From: Treponema denticola
Lineage (GTDB): Bacteria; Spirochaetota; Spirochaetia; Treponematales; Treponemataceae
Direction of reading: 5' to 3'
Assembly: GCF_024181405.1 (NCBI RefSeq)
Contig: NZ_CP051302.1
Coordinates: 124,001-188,000 of the forward strand
DNA length: 64,000 bases
Positions 7,627 through 16,662 of the stretch are shown here, piece after piece. The translations under genes and the position numbers were made by a program. The notes beneath the pieces were generated by a model, which did no database searches, was not told where the DNA came from, and saw only the letters and a program-made list of their open reading frames with translations. The first letter of the stretch is position 1, and each line of letters begins with the position of its first letter.

Positions 7627-8424
7627 TTAGGCATATAGTTTTTTTACGATAAAAAGACCTAATTGACGAGGTAAAATTCTATATAAAAGAAGCAAGAAGG
7701 AGTAAGTCCAGTTGTAAGGATAAAAAAATCCGACTTTTCGCTTTTCAGCGAGGGAGGCGACGAATTTTCCTAACTTTTCAGGATTCATCCCCTTTTGCTC
7801 GTCTTTTTCCATTTTAGAAACACTTTTTGAAATTCTTCCATTATAAACATCATCTCCCAGATTCGACTTATTTCTTGCAGCCGTAAAGGGGGTGGCAACA
7901 TCTCCGGGCATGATTAGGGCACAGTCCACACCGAAGGGCTGAAGTTCCGCTCTAAAAGCTTCTAAGAGCTTGCCAAGGGCTGCCTTTGATGCCGAGTAAA
8001 AACCCTGAAACGGAATGGCAATTTCTCCGGCTATAGAGCTGATTACAAATATCTTTCCAAAAGATTGGGAGCGCATATACGAGGCGGCTGTCTTTATAAA
8101 TAAAAAGGCTCCGAAAAAGTTTACATCCATTTGTTTTTTTGCTTCTTCAAGGCTTGTAAATTCCACAGCACCGGAAATACCGAATCCCGATGCACATACG
8201 GCTAAATCAATCCGCCCTTCCTTTTCCCAAATATTGGAAAAGGCTTTTGTAAGATTTTCTTCATCCGTAATATCAAGGCTGATGTGCTTACTCTTTTCTT
8301 GAGGCGAACTTAAAAATTCTCTGCGGCTCATGGTGTAAACAAAATAATCTTTTAGAACCAGGGCCTTTGTAATTTCAAGACCTATACCGCTTGAGCCTCC
8401 CGCCACTATCGCTATTTTTTTCAT
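7627..8424 (-). CDS. Short-chain dehydrogenase/reductase
   Basis: Classical SDR oxidoreductase, 265 residues. The NAD(P)-binding motif AGGSSGIG lies at residues 8-15, a serine in VISSIAGE near 132-139 and YSASK near 150 form the catalytic set, and SRRE after the second strand suggests NADP preference. The C-terminal 25 residues are strongly hydrophobic (WTYSFLLLLYRILP...), suggesting a membrane-bound tail as in lipid-directed SDRs such as 3-ketosphinganine reductase. The substrate is not predictable. It stands alone between convergent ssb and divergent purC. Confidence 0.85.
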   Translation of the reverse strand: MKKIAIVAGGSSGIGLEITKALVLKDYFVYTMSRREFLSSPQEKSKHISLDITDEENLTKAFSNIWEKEGRIDLAVCASGFGISGAVEFTSLEEAKKQMDVNFFGAFLFIKTAASYMRSQSFGKIFVISSIAGEIAIPFQGFYSASKAALGKLLEAFRAELQPFGVDCALIMPGDVATPFTAARNKSNLGDDVYNGRISKSVSKMEKDEQKGMNPEKLGKFVASLAEKRKVGFFYPYNWTYSFLLLLYRILPRQLGLFIVKKLYA

Positions 8425-8519
8425 AATTATACCCCGTTTCAGCTAAATTGAAGTCTTCATTATTATAGACAAAATTCTTTTTTTCTTCTATCGGAAAATT
8501 TAGAAATATATGTGAATAC

Positions 8520-8548
8520 TTGAAAATTTATAAATCTTCATATATACT
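8520..8548 (+). promoter_or_regulatory. Promoter of purC-purE
   Basis: TTGAAA at 8520-8525 and TATACT at 8543-8548 with a 17-base spacer, giving a transcript start about 25 bases before the purC ATG. GAGGAG precedes the ATG. No purine riboswitch fold is apparent in so short a leader. Confidence 0.6.
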
Positions 8549-8580
8549 TGGTCGATATAAATTGACCTGAGGAGTTTAAA

Positions 8581-9531
8581 ATGATTTCACGAAATGCTGC
8601 TTTTAGAGAATCTAATTTGCCTCTCCCTTCAAAACAAACCGGAAAGGTAAGGGATTGGTACTCACCCGAAGAAGGGAAAAGATTGATTGTAACCACAGAC
8701 AGAATTTCTGCCTTTGACAGGGTTCTTACAGCCCTTCCATACAAAGGACAGGTTTTAAACCAGCTTTCGCTTTGGTGGTTTGAAAATACCAAGGATATAA
8801 TCAAAAACCACATAATTTCTTGTCCTGATCCTAACTGCATTATCGTAACTGAAGTAAAACCTCTTCCGATAGAGGTCATAGTAAGGGGCTATATTACAGG
8901 CGTAACGTCTACGGCTCTTTGGTACAGATATTCTTTAGGTGAAAGAAATATATACGGATATGATTTTCCTGAAGGCTTGAAAAAAAATCAGGCACTTCCT
9001 AAGCCGATTATAACCCCTACCACAAAGGGCGGCCCTACAGGCCATGACGAAAGACTTACCTGCGATGAGGTTGTTTCTCAAGGTTACCTGTCAAAAGAAC
9101 AATGGGACTTTGTACAAAAAGCAGCTCTTGCCCTTTTTGAGCGCGGCCAAAAAAGTGCAAAAGAAGCGGGCTTGATTTTAGTAGATACAAAATACGAATT
9201 CGGTGTAGACAAAAATAACAATATTCTTTTAATAGATGAGGTTCATACCCCCGATTCTTCACGCTATTGGAAACTCGATACTTACGAGCAAAGATTAAAA
9301 GAAGGGAAGGAACCCGAAAACTTCGATAAAGAATTTGTAAGAATGGCCTATGCAGCAAAGGGTTACCGAGGCGACGGAGAAATCCCCGAACTCGATGAAA
9401 AGGTTTGGAATGAGGCTATTCAGCTTTATATTACGGCTTACGAAAAATTGACAAAATCGAAATTTGTTCCGGGAGAATATCCGGCTGAAGAACGCATAGT
9501 AAAAAACTTAAAAAAGGCAGGCTTAATGTGA
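8581..9531 (+). CDS. purC: SAICAR synthetase
   Basis: Phosphoribosylaminoimidazole-succinocarboxamide synthase joins CAIR and aspartate using ATP in purine synthesis. The 316 residues are the long form (E. coli has 237), as in yeast Ade1. Motifs: KQTGKVRDWY (nucleotide loop, residues 18-27), TDRISAFDRV (39-48), VIVRGYITGVTSTALW (100-115) and LIDEVHTPDSSRYW (220-233). It overlaps purE by four bases. Only these two purine genes are present, consistent with partial or salvage-linked purine metabolism in oral treponemes. Confidence 0.96.
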   Translation: MISRNAAFRESNLPLPSKQTGKVRDWYSPEEGKRLIVTTDRISAFDRVLTALPYKGQVLNQLSLWWFENTKDIIKNHIISCPDPNCIIVTEVKPLPIEVIVRGYITGVTSTALWYRYSLGERNIYGYDFPEGLKKNQALPKPIITPTTKGGPTGHDERLTCDEVVSQGYLSKEQWDFVQKAALALFERGQKSAKEAGLILVDTKYEFGVDKNNNILLIDEVHTPDSSRYWKLDTYEQRLKEGKEPENFDKEFVRMAYAAKGYRGDGEIPELDEKVWNEAIQLYITAYEKLTKSKFVPGEYPAEERIVKNLKKAGLM

Positions 9532-10007
9532 GACCTCTTGTAATAATACTTATGGGTTCATCTTCGGATATGGGCCACGCAGAAAAAATAGCTTCGGAGT
9601 TAAAGAGCTTTGGAATCGAGTATGCTATAAGAATAGGCTCGGCCCATAAAACTGCGGAGCATGTTGTTTCTATGCTAAAAGAATATGAAGCCCTTGATAG
9701 GCCGAAACTTTATATTACTATTGCAGGAAGAAGCAATGCTCTTTCCGGCTTTGTGGACGGTTTTGTAAAGGGGGCTACAATTGCTTGTCCTCCTCCATCC
9801 GACAGCTTTGGAGGAGCAGACATTTATTCTTCTCTTAGGATGCCCTCGGGTATTTCTCCGGCCTTGGTGCTGGAGCCTAAAAATGCGGCTCTCCTTGCTG
9901 CAAGAATTTTTTCACTTTATGATAAAGAAATAGCGGATTCGGTCAAATCTTATATGGAATCAAATGCTCAAAAAATAATTGAAGACGATTCCAAATTAAA
10001 AAGATAG
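9528..10007 (+). CDS. purE: AIR carboxylase, class II PurE (CO2-using)
   Basis: Converts aminoimidazole ribotide plus CO2 directly to CAIR in purine synthesis. 159 residues. Motifs: GSSSDMGHA near 10-18 (phosphate/ribose binding), RIGSAHKTAEHV near 35-46 with the histidine that acts in the family, and IAGRSNALSGFVDGF near 66-80. The last pattern is like the class II (animal-type) enzymes rather than the N5-CAIR mutases of most bacteria, and a T. denticola PurE is known to be class II. No PurK gene adjoins, as expected if CO2 is used. Start is GTG overlapping the purC stop. Confidence 0.93.
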   Translation: MRPLVIILMGSSSDMGHAEKIASELKSFGIEYAIRIGSAHKTAEHVVSMLKEYEALDRPKLYITIAGRSNALSGFVDGFVKGATIACPPPSDSFGGADIYSSLRMPSGISPALVLEPKNAALLAARIFSLYDKEIADSVKSYMESNAQKIIEDDSKLKR

Positions 10008-10025
10008 AATTTATGGCGGAATAAA

Positions 10026-11528
10026 ATGTACAAACGATTTTTTTTAATGGCTGCACTATGCTGCTTTTTTGTAATTAATCTTTATACTCAAAATACTGAT
10101 GAAAAGTCAGAAGCCGATAATCCAAATTCTCCGGCTTATAAGATTGAAAGTGTTGAATACAGCATAAAAGGTCTTACTAAGGCCGGCCCTTTATCGACTA
10201 AAATACCTATAGACAAAAAACGGATATTTTTTTCACGTGAAGAATTCGACGCATATATTGCAGAGCTTAATACCGAATTCCATAACATGAGAACAATTGA
10301 AAGCTATGAAATTACTTTCGATTTTTTGGAGCCTCAGAATAATATTACTCCGGTAAAGCTTAAAATATATGTTAAAGATACATGGAATATTATAGCCTTG
10401 CCTTATCCGAGTTTTGATTCAAACAGTGGTCTTCAGTTTAAGCTTAAATTAAAAGATTTTAATTTTTTAGGTTCGCTTGAACCGCTTACAATGGATTTAA
10501 TATATAACAGAAATAATGCCGGCAAATCTTCTTTCGAGTTTGGTGCCGGATTTGCATTACCTTTCCATATTAATCCGGTTAGATTTCTTTGGAACACTAA
10601 TGCAGGAATTAGTATAAATGAAGATAAAAAATTCGGCTTTGATTTCGGCACAGGCTTAAGTGCTTCATATAAGTTAGGTGTTGATTGGCTCACTTTAACG
10701 GCTGGGATAACTCAAGGTATAAATGTCTCTGCTTCTCCGTCGGGAAAAGATTATTATCTTAAAAACGGATTTTATACATCTCTGGTATTTGATATATATA
10801 AAAATCAAACATTGGGCACAATCACATGGACTCCTTCTTTTGGTATAAACGGTAATTGGAAATTTAAAGAAATGACCAATGAAGAAAAAAAAGGTCTGAA
10901 TATTAATTGGTCACATAGTTTTGGAATGGGCAAGGTAAACTGGGTAAATAATTTTAGACAGGGCTTTACGGTAAGTTTTGATAATAGCTATGGATATAAC
11001 ACCTATAAAAAAGGTAATATAGACGTTTCTTTTAATTTGGAAACGAAGGGTTTTTATTCTTTTTTAGACCGAGTAGGTTTATACGGCAGGTTCGATTTTT
11101 ATTATAACTTGTTCAATAAAACTTCAGAAAAAAGCGGTAGAATCTTACGGGGTATTTTAAATAACCGAATTTCTACAGATACTGCCTTTAGTTTTAACTT
11201 TGATGTACCTATAAAAATAGGTGTTTTTAAATGGGAAGAAATTACCGGAGTTGAATGGACACGCTTTTTCGGCTTTGAGCTGCACATAACTCCGTTTTTT
11301 GATATGGCCTTGGTTCATGATAAAAATACCGATACCTATTACAATCCAAAACACGGCTGGTATTCAGGCGGCTTTGAGATAATAATGTATCCGATAAAAA
11401 TGCGCAGTATTTATGCACGAATAAGTTACGGACATGATTTAAAAGAAATAAAAAATAAAGACGGTTATGCAAAACGTGACGGCAAACCTGTTTCCGAAAT
11501 TTTTATCGGAATAGGACTGCATTATTAA
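10026..11528 (+). CDS. Probable outer-membrane beta-barrel protein with POTRA-like N-terminus
   Basis: 500 residues with a signal peptide (MYKRFFLMAALCCFFVINLYTQ). Residues 35-125 contain a single POTRA-like alpha/beta unit (YKIESVEYSIKGLTK, SREEFDAYIAELNTEFHNMRTIESYEITFDF, then ITPVKLKIYVKDTW). The rest is alternating hydrophobic/polar strands rich in aromatics and glycine, ending in a terminal aromatic (FIGIGLHY) typical of barrel proteins recognised by the Bam machinery. This layout recalls a small Omp85/TamA-type protein but could be a different barrel family. It is followed 12 bases later by mtnK, probably the same transcript. Confidence 0.65.
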   Translation: MYKRFFLMAALCCFFVINLYTQNTDEKSEADNPNSPAYKIESVEYSIKGLTKAGPLSTKIPIDKKRIFFSREEFDAYIAELNTEFHNMRTIESYEITFDFLEPQNNITPVKLKIYVKDTWNIIALPYPSFDSNSGLQFKLKLKDFNFLGSLEPLTMDLIYNRNNAGKSSFEFGAGFALPFHINPVRFLWNTNAGISINEDKKFGFDFGTGLSASYKLGVDWLTLTAGITQGINVSASPSGKDYYLKNGFYTSLVFDIYKNQTLGTITWTPSFGINGNWKFKEMTNEEKKGLNINWSHSFGMGKVNWVNNFRQGFTVSFDNSYGYNTYKKGNIDVSFNLETKGFYSFLDRVGLYGRFDFYYNLFNKTSEKSGRILRGILNNRISTDTAFSFNFDVPIKIGVFKWEEITGVEWTRFFGFELHITPFFDMALVHDKNTDTYYNPKHGWYSGGFEIIMYPIKMRSIYARISYGHDLKEIKNKDGYAKRDGKPVSEIFIGIGLHY

Positions 11529-11540
11529 AACGGAGGCAGA

Positions 11541-12743
11541 ATGCGGTTTAGTTCCCATTACAAAATGGAAGGCGATGATATAATCGATTACGTCTTTGAG
11601 CATACACATTTTTTTGATTCGAATGAAAATTTAGTTTGCGAAGAAATAGGGGACGGAAATATAAACTATGTCTACCGTATTTTTGACACGAACACAAAAA
11701 AATCTCTTATTTTAAAACAAGCTGATGTTCAAACAAGGGTGCGCCCCGACGGATATTTAAATCCGGATAGGAGCATCCGTGAAGCTGAAGTTTTAAAACT
11801 ATATAACGAATGTGCTCCCGGTTTTTCTCCGAAAATAATTTATGCCGATTCGGTTATGGCTGCAATCATAATGGAGGACATCGGTTCTTATTCTAATTTA
11901 AGAATGGAATTAATGGCCGGAAAAATATTTTACGGAATTGAAGAACTGATTGCACGGTTTATCGTCGATACAAGCCTGCCTTCCACGGATTTGGTTTTAG
12001 CTTATCAAAAAAAATTTAAAGCAGCAGCCAAATTTTATAATCCCGATCTTTGTAAGATTACTGAAGACTTGGTTTTTACTCATCCTTATAAGGATGTAAG
12101 GCAAAGAAATATTTTGCTCCCCGAAAATGCTGACTGGCTTAAAAAAAAGTTTTATGAAGATTCAAACCTCATTGCAAGGGTTGCAATCTTAAAGGAAAAA
12201 TTCAATAACTATCCTCAAGGGCTTATTCACGGGGACCTACATTCGGGTTCTATCTTTGTAAAAAATGAAAATGAAGAAACGAAGATAAAAATAATCGATC
12301 CCGAATTCGCCTTTTACGGCCCTATAGCCTATGACCTTGGAAATGTCCTTGCTCATTTTATTTTTGCTCAAGGCTATGCAAAATATTCGCCTCTTTTTAT
12401 TGATGAAGAAAAACAAAGGACGGACTTTTTATCTTGGCTTGAAGACGCAAAAAACAATCTATTTAAATTCTTCCATGTGTTTGCAAAAGATTTTCTTGTT
12501 AAGAATATAAAAGATCCGATTTATCAAAACGAAATTCTTATTGACAACTACATCGAAAAAATAAAAATTGATGCCGTTTCTTTTTGCGGCACCGAGTTAA
12601 ATAGAAGGATAATCGGTTCTGCAAAAACAGCTGAAATTACAAACATAAAAAAAATCGAAAACCGTATTGCCCTTGAAAGGGATTTAGCTGAACTGGGATG
12701 TGCAATGATTTTAAACCCAGAAAAAATTTTAAGAGGATTTTAA
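11541..12743 (+). CDS. mtnK: 5-methylthioribose kinase
   Basis: Phosphorylates 5-methylthioribose with ATP in the methionine salvage pathway. 400 residues, the normal size. Aminoglycoside-phosphotransferase fold: GDGNINYVYRI near 37-47 as the nucleotide loop, KQADVQTRVRP with the binding lysine near 60, the family stretch GYLNPDRSIREA, the catalytic loop LIHGDLHSGSI near 228-238 and metal motif IIDPEFAFYGP near 250-260. No other salvage gene (mtnA etc.) is adjacent. GGAGG precedes the start. Confidence 0.93.
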   Translation: MRFSSHYKMEGDDIIDYVFEHTHFFDSNENLVCEEIGDGNINYVYRIFDTNTKKSLILKQADVQTRVRPDGYLNPDRSIREAEVLKLYNECAPGFSPKIIYADSVMAAIIMEDIGSYSNLRMELMAGKIFYGIEELIARFIVDTSLPSTDLVLAYQKKFKAAAKFYNPDLCKITEDLVFTHPYKDVRQRNILLPENADWLKKKFYEDSNLIARVAILKEKFNNYPQGLIHGDLHSGSIFVKNENEETKIKIIDPEFAFYGPIAYDLGNVLAHFIFAQGYAKYSPLFIDEEKQRTDFLSWLEDAKNNLFKFFHVFAKDFLVKNIKDPIYQNEILIDNYIEKIKIDAVSFCGTELNRRIIGSAKTAEITNIKKIENRIALERDLAELGCAMILNPEKILRGF

Positions 12744-12748
12744 GCCTG

Positions 12749-13849
12749 ATGAAGGTGCTTGTTGGTTTGAGCGGAGGGGTTGATTCCGCTGTTGCGGCAA
12801 AACTATTGATAGATCAAGGCTATGATGTTACAGGCGTTACGATGCAGCTCTTGCCTAAACTTTCAGGTGTTTATAAAGAGCAGACCGATGATATTGAAGA
12901 TGCAAAAAAAGTTGCAGACAAGCTCGGTATAAAACACATCGTATACGATATGAGGGAATCTTTTAAGGCTGAAATCATCGACTACTTTGTAGAAGAGTAC
13001 AAACAAGGGAGAACGCCGAATCCCTGCTTTATATGTAACAGCAAAATAAAATTCGGTCTTTTTTTGGAACAAGCCTTAAAGGACGGCTTCGATAAAATTG
13101 CAACAGGCCATTATGCAAAAATAGAAAAAACCGAAATTGAGGGAGAAAAAAGATTTTTATTAAGACAGGCTGAGGATGTTCAAAAAGACCAAAGCTATTT
13201 TTTAGCCCTTCTTACTCAAGAACAGCTTTCCCGTTCTATTTTTCCTTTAGGTGATTTTACCAAAGAAAAAGTGAGAAGCATAGCCGAAGATGCCGGTCTT
13301 ATAAATGCTCACCGTCCCGACAGCCAAGACATCTGTTTTGTTCCAGATGACGATTACACGAAGGTAATAAATGCCCTTGCTGCAGATTCTTTTAAAGAAG
13401 GAAAATTTGTTGATACAAGGGGAAATGAAATAGGCCGCCACAAAGGACTTCAATATTATACCATAGGTCAAAGACGAGGTCTTGCAATCGCGATGGGCTA
13501 TCCCGTCTATGTTGTAAAAAAAGATGCAAAGACGAATACGGTTACCGTAGGCAAGGATGAAGAACTCTTTGCCGAAAGCCTCATCGCCTCAAGGGTAAAT
13601 ATAATCTCAAAAAAAACAATAGACAAAGAAATCGATATTGAGGTAAAAACACGATACCGCCAACAAAAGAAAAAGGCAAAATTGATTCCGCTTAAAAATG
13701 AGGAGTTTAAACCTACAGGAAAATTTAAGGTAGAATTTATAGAGCCTGAAAAAGCCGTCGCCGAAGGACAAGCCGCTGTTTTTTATACCGGTGATTATAT
13801 CATCGGCGGCGGCATAATAGAATCGGTTGATAGAGTGGGAATACTTTAA
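12749..13849 (+). CDS. mnmA: tRNA-specific 2-thiouridylase
   Basis: Adds sulfur to U34 of Lys, Glu and Gln tRNAs using ATP and a persulfide relay. From the ATG at 12749 the protein has 366 residues: PP-loop GLSGGVDSAVAA at 6-17, the first catalytic cysteine in TPNPCFICN near 89-97, the substrate loop KDQSYFL near 142, the second cysteine in DSQDICFVPDDDY near 190, then the C-terminal barrel domain. The reading frame is open upstream to 12698, but the ATG placing MKVLVGLSGG at the N-terminus is the conserved start. It begins 5 bases after the mtnK stop. Confidence 0.96.
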   Translation: MKVLVGLSGGVDSAVAAKLLIDQGYDVTGVTMQLLPKLSGVYKEQTDDIEDAKKVADKLGIKHIVYDMRESFKAEIIDYFVEEYKQGRTPNPCFICNSKIKFGLFLEQALKDGFDKIATGHYAKIEKTEIEGEKRFLLRQAEDVQKDQSYFLALLTQEQLSRSIFPLGDFTKEKVRSIAEDAGLINAHRPDSQDICFVPDDDYTKVINALAADSFKEGKFVDTRGNEIGRHKGLQYYTIGQRRGLAIAMGYPVYVVKKDAKTNTVTVGKDEELFAESLIASRVNIISKKTIDKEIDIEVKTRYRQQKKKAKLIPLKNEEFKPTGKFKVEFIEPEKAVAEGQAAVFYTGDYIIGGGIIESVDRVGIL

Positions 13850-13896
13850 AAATGAGCTTGACAGCACTATATAATATAATATAACAGGAGTTGTCT

Positions 13897-15483
13897 ATGT
13901 TGTATAAAAAATCTTATTTTAAATTACATGCTAAAATTGTCTTACTTTCAATTATTCCGATTGCGTTTTCTGCTGCGATTCCATTGCTTTTAGGGAAAAT
14001 AATAGATGACTTAAACAAGGGGTTTTCACCCGAAGTATTTAGAACCATAATAATTTGTTTTATCATTATCTTCGTTCAAAAAATTTTTAATTTTGTTGGG
14101 AACTATAATTTTAATACGGCAGAAAATATTGTTGCTGCTGCAGAAACCGAAATTCTTCTTGACGAGTTTTTAAGTGCAAAATCTAATTTAGCCGGTACAT
14201 TTAATAATGAAAAACTTTTAAACCGTATAGCCAATGAACCTTATAAATTGGGTTCTCTTTATGGGGTAAGCCCTGTAATGCTTGTCGATAATATTATGAT
14301 GTTTGTAGCGGCTGTTTGTGTTCTTTTATATTTAAATTGGCAGCTCTTACTTTTAACTTCTCTTTTTATTCCGCTGATATATCTTATAGGCTGCTTTGTA
14401 AGAAAAAACATTATGAAGTATTCGAAAGAAAGTTCTTTAGCCTCCGAAAAATTTCTTTTGCATTTAGGTGAAGCCTTAAAAGGTTTTTCGGATATAAAAA
14501 TTTTTTCTGCCGAAAAGAAAATAAAAACATCCTTAACAAAGGTAAGAAGAGATATGTTAAAGGTGGAAAAATCGGAAGAATTTTATCAGCGGCTTTATCG
14601 GGATATAAACGGATTTTTGTACACCTCTTTACCTCTTGTAAATTTAGTCGCCGGTTTTATACTAATGAAATACGGAAAAACTACATTGGGTACTATAATT
14701 TCATTTTATATGTATGTAGGACGTTTTATTGAACCGGTACAAAATCTTGCCGACCTGCGTATGGCAATTTTAAATTCTAACGAAAAAAAGAAACTGGTTG
14801 ATGAGATAAAAAAAGAATTTGCCGCCGATTTGGCAGGGCATAATAAAGCCGAAAACTTTAATTCCATTTTATTAAAGGATATAAAACATTCTTTTGAAAG
14901 TAAGGACATAAACATTAAAACCGATGTAGATATTTCATCGTCGGGTCTTTACGGTATTTCCGCCCCATCAGGTTTAGGTAAAAGTACTGCCTTAAAAATT
15001 CTTTCAGGGCTTTTATATTCCGAAACGGCTGCCGCTTATATCGGAGGTAAGGATGTCAAAACCTTAAACCCCGATTCTCTTAACGGAAATATTTTTTATA
15101 TAAACGATAAGTCTATAATTTTTCAAGGTACGGTTAAAGAAAATGCCGAACTTACCGAAGATGCTCATATTACAAAAGAAGTCTTTGATTCTATTTTTGA
15201 TGAAAGCGATAACCTTTCGCTTGAAACTAATTTGGAAACTGAAGGAACAAATATTTCGTTGGGACAAAAACAAAGGGTGGTGTTGTTAAGGTTTTTTGCC
15301 CTTAAAGAAGAACCTAAAATTATAATATTAGATGAAGCTCTTTCGGGTCTTGATGAAGTAAGGGAAACACAGTCTATCGAAGCATTGCGTAAGGCTTTCC
15401 CTCATTCAATTATCCTTTTTATAACTCACCGCAAAAAATCTTTTGCTCTTTGCGATAAGGTTTTTGAATTTAAAGAAGGATAA
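13897..15483 (+). CDS. ABC exporter half-transporter (membrane + ATPase domains)
   Basis: 528 residues. Residues 1-300 form a six-span type-I exporter membrane domain. Residues 320-528 are the nucleotide-binding domain with Walker A SAPSGLGKST, a degenerate signature ISLGQKQRV in place of LSGGQ, Walker B IIILDEALSGLDE and a late H-loop (FITHRKKS). The second glycine of the signature is lost, so it may work with a partner or at low ATPase rate. Start ATG at 13897 is well placed after AGGAG; an in-frame TTG lies six bases upstream. Cargo unknown; no partner gene beside it. Confidence 0.85.
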   Translation: MLYKKSYFKLHAKIVLLSIIPIAFSAAIPLLLGKIIDDLNKGFSPEVFRTIIICFIIIFVQKIFNFVGNYNFNTAENIVAAAETEILLDEFLSAKSNLAGTFNNEKLLNRIANEPYKLGSLYGVSPVMLVDNIMMFVAAVCVLLYLNWQLLLLTSLFIPLIYLIGCFVRKNIMKYSKESSLASEKFLLHLGEALKGFSDIKIFSAEKKIKTSLTKVRRDMLKVEKSEEFYQRLYRDINGFLYTSLPLVNLVAGFILMKYGKTTLGTIISFYMYVGRFIEPVQNLADLRMAILNSNEKKKLVDEIKKEFAADLAGHNKAENFNSILLKDIKHSFESKDINIKTDVDISSSGLYGISAPSGLGKSTALKILSGLLYSETAAAYIGGKDVKTLNPDSLNGNIFYINDKSIIFQGTVKENAELTEDAHITKEVFDSIFDESDNLSLETNLETEGTNISLGQKQRVVLLRFFALKEEPKIIILDEALSGLDEVRETQSIEALRKAFPHSIILFITHRKKSFALCDKVFEFKEG

Positions 15484-15553
15484 TTGAATTTCTTAGCCTC
15501 AAGACAAACTTCAAAGAAAATGTTATAATTCCACTCACTAGGAGATAGGAGAT

Positions 15554-15682
15554 ATGATAAACAGTTCGGCAGAAATTCGGCCGCACTGTTTATCTATCGA
15601 GTTTTGTGCATTGCACAAAACATCGTATTATTGTATGCGGTTTGTAAACAAACCGCTTGAAAAAACTTTTTTCAGGATTTAA
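15554..15682 (+). CDS. Possible small ORF made of inverted repeats
   Basis: An uninterrupted 42-codon frame starts with ATG behind two copies of GGAGAT and ends at TAA. The peptide (begins MINSSAEIRPHC) contains four cysteines in its first 27 residues and matches nothing I recognise. Every part of the frame lies in one of four hairpins, so base pairing rather than coding may be under selection. Listed because the ribosome site is strong. It could be a leader peptide for the pdxK gene downstream. Confidence 0.25.
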   Translation: MINSSAEIRPHCLSIEFCALHKTSYYCMRFVNKPLEKTFFRI

Positions 15683-15703
15683 TAATCCTTGCAAAAAGTT
15701 TTT
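15556..15703. repeat. Array of four consecutive perfect hairpins
   Basis: Four back-to-back inverted repeats fill this intergenic stretch. 15556-15594 has a 10-base outer stem. 15601-15621 has GTTTTGTGCA paired with its complement around one base. 15637-15656 has a 9-base stem with a 2-base loop. 15661-15703 is a two-tier hairpin with an 11-base outer arm (AAAAACTTTTT) and a 6-base inner arm. Similar modular hairpins occur at 45567-45685. It lies between the ABC exporter and pdxK. Confidence 0.8.
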
Positions 15704-15717
15704 ATAGGAGATTTACT

Positions 15718-16527
15718 ATGATAAAACTTGCAACAATTGCCGGATCGGATGCATCCGGAGGGGCCGGCTTGGAAGCCGACTTAAAAACATTTCAGGAGTA
15801 CGGTGTATACGGAATGGCTGCCGTTACGGTAATTGCAACGATGAATCCAGATAAAGAGTGGGGACATGAAGTTTTTCCTCTCGACGAGCAAACCATAAGA
15901 GCCCAGCTTGAAACAATTTTTAAGGGCATAGGCGTTAACGCTGCAAAAACAGGAATGCTTGCAACAAATTATGCAGTTGAACTTTCTGCCGAATACTTAA
16001 AAAAATATAATGTAGAAAATTATGTACTGGATCCTGTTATGGTATGTAAGGGCGGAGACCTTGCCTTAAACCCCGAGCTTAATAATCTCATTATAAAAAA
16101 ACTTTTGCCTTTATCAAGAGTTATTACGCCGAATCTTTTTGAAGCGGGACAGATTGCAAAAATGCCGACACCTTCTACAATCGAAGAAATAAAAGAAGCC
16201 TGTAAGATTATTCACGGAATGGGCGTTCCCTATGTCTTTATAAAGGGCGGTGCCAAGTTGAATGAGGAACAATCGGCTATAGATATTTTTTATGACGGCA
16301 AGCAATTTTTAAAAGTGGAAGGCGGGCTTATCGATACAAGGTGGACACATGGAGCAGGCTGCACAACGGCCGCAGCCATCGCCGCAGGCTTAGGTATAGG
16401 TCTTGAACCTTATGAAGCCGTAAGAAGAGCAAAAAAGTTTATCACTTTAAGCCTTCAAAACGGATTCCAACTTAATAAATGGGTCGGCCCCGGCAACCCT
16501 GCCGCATGGCGGAAGAGCTTTAATTAA
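15718..16527 (+). CDS. pdxK: Pyridoxal kinase, dual-cysteine (CC) PdxK/ThiD type
   Basis: Ribokinase-fold enzyme, 269 residues, phosphorylating pyridoxal (and possibly HMP) for vitamin B6 salvage. Motifs: TIAGSDASGGAGLEADLKTF at the N-terminus, DPVMVCKGGD (C110) and HGAGCTTAAA (C215). The paired cysteines and the C-terminal NKWVGPGNPAAWR are shared with the Staphylococcus/Bacillus PdxK subgroup, in which both cysteines take part in catalysis, rather than with true ThiD. No thiamin genes adjoin. Start ATG follows TAGGAG immediately after the hairpin array. Confidence 0.85.
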   Translation: MIKLATIAGSDASGGAGLEADLKTFQEYGVYGMAAVTVIATMNPDKEWGHEVFPLDEQTIRAQLETIFKGIGVNAAKTGMLATNYAVELSAEYLKKYNVENYVLDPVMVCKGGDLALNPELNNLIIKKLLPLSRVITPNLFEAGQIAKMPTPSTIEEIKEACKIIHGMGVPYVFIKGGAKLNEEQSAIDIFYDGKQFLKVEGGLIDTRWTHGAGCTTAAAIAAGLGIGLEPYEAVRRAKKFITLSLQNGFQLNKWVGPGNPAAWRKSFN

Positions 16528-16560
16528 TTTGTAATTCCTGATGGGTAATGAGTAAGCCGC

Positions 16561-16605
16561 TTATTCGTGCGGAGGCTTTAATACCCCGACGCTTGCGCCG
16601 GGGTT
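16561..16605. repeat. Dispersed intergenic repeat, copy A
   Basis: A block of about 32 bases (TTATTCGTGCGGAGG-x-TTTAATACCCCGACGC) is repeated at 32981 with one change in the conserved part. It ends in a GC-rich hairpin (CCCCGACGC/GCGCCGGGG) and is followed by GTTGATT in both copies after slight spacing differences. Lies 165 bases upstream of an ABC operon. Confidence 0.75.
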
Positions 16606-16662
16606 GTTGATTACCTATTTTTAATTTTTAACCCTTCTTTAAAAAAAGTTTAAACTTTTCCT

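Noticed and set aside
13859..13885. TTGACA-16-TATAAC promoter directly before the ABC exporter at 13897
   Set aside because: Its start point would fall after the AGGAG ribosome site, so this exact pair is unlikely to drive the gene. A shifted -10 in the TATAAT-rich stretch is possible but unproven.
15554..15682. smORF as a confident small protein
   Set aside because: The peptide follows entirely from overlapping inverted repeats, so coding capacity may be accidental; kept only as a low-confidence entry.
15484..15717. TPP riboswitch before the ThiD/PdxK-like gene
   Set aside because: None of the conserved TPP motifs (CTGAGA, ACC-TGAT) are present. The hairpins are perfect simple inverted repeats, and the gene looks like pyridoxal kinase.
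16561..16610. Integron attC or mobile-element end
   Set aside because: The hairpin followed by GTTGATT resembled attC, but core-site partners, cassette-like ORFs and an integrase are absent at both copies.
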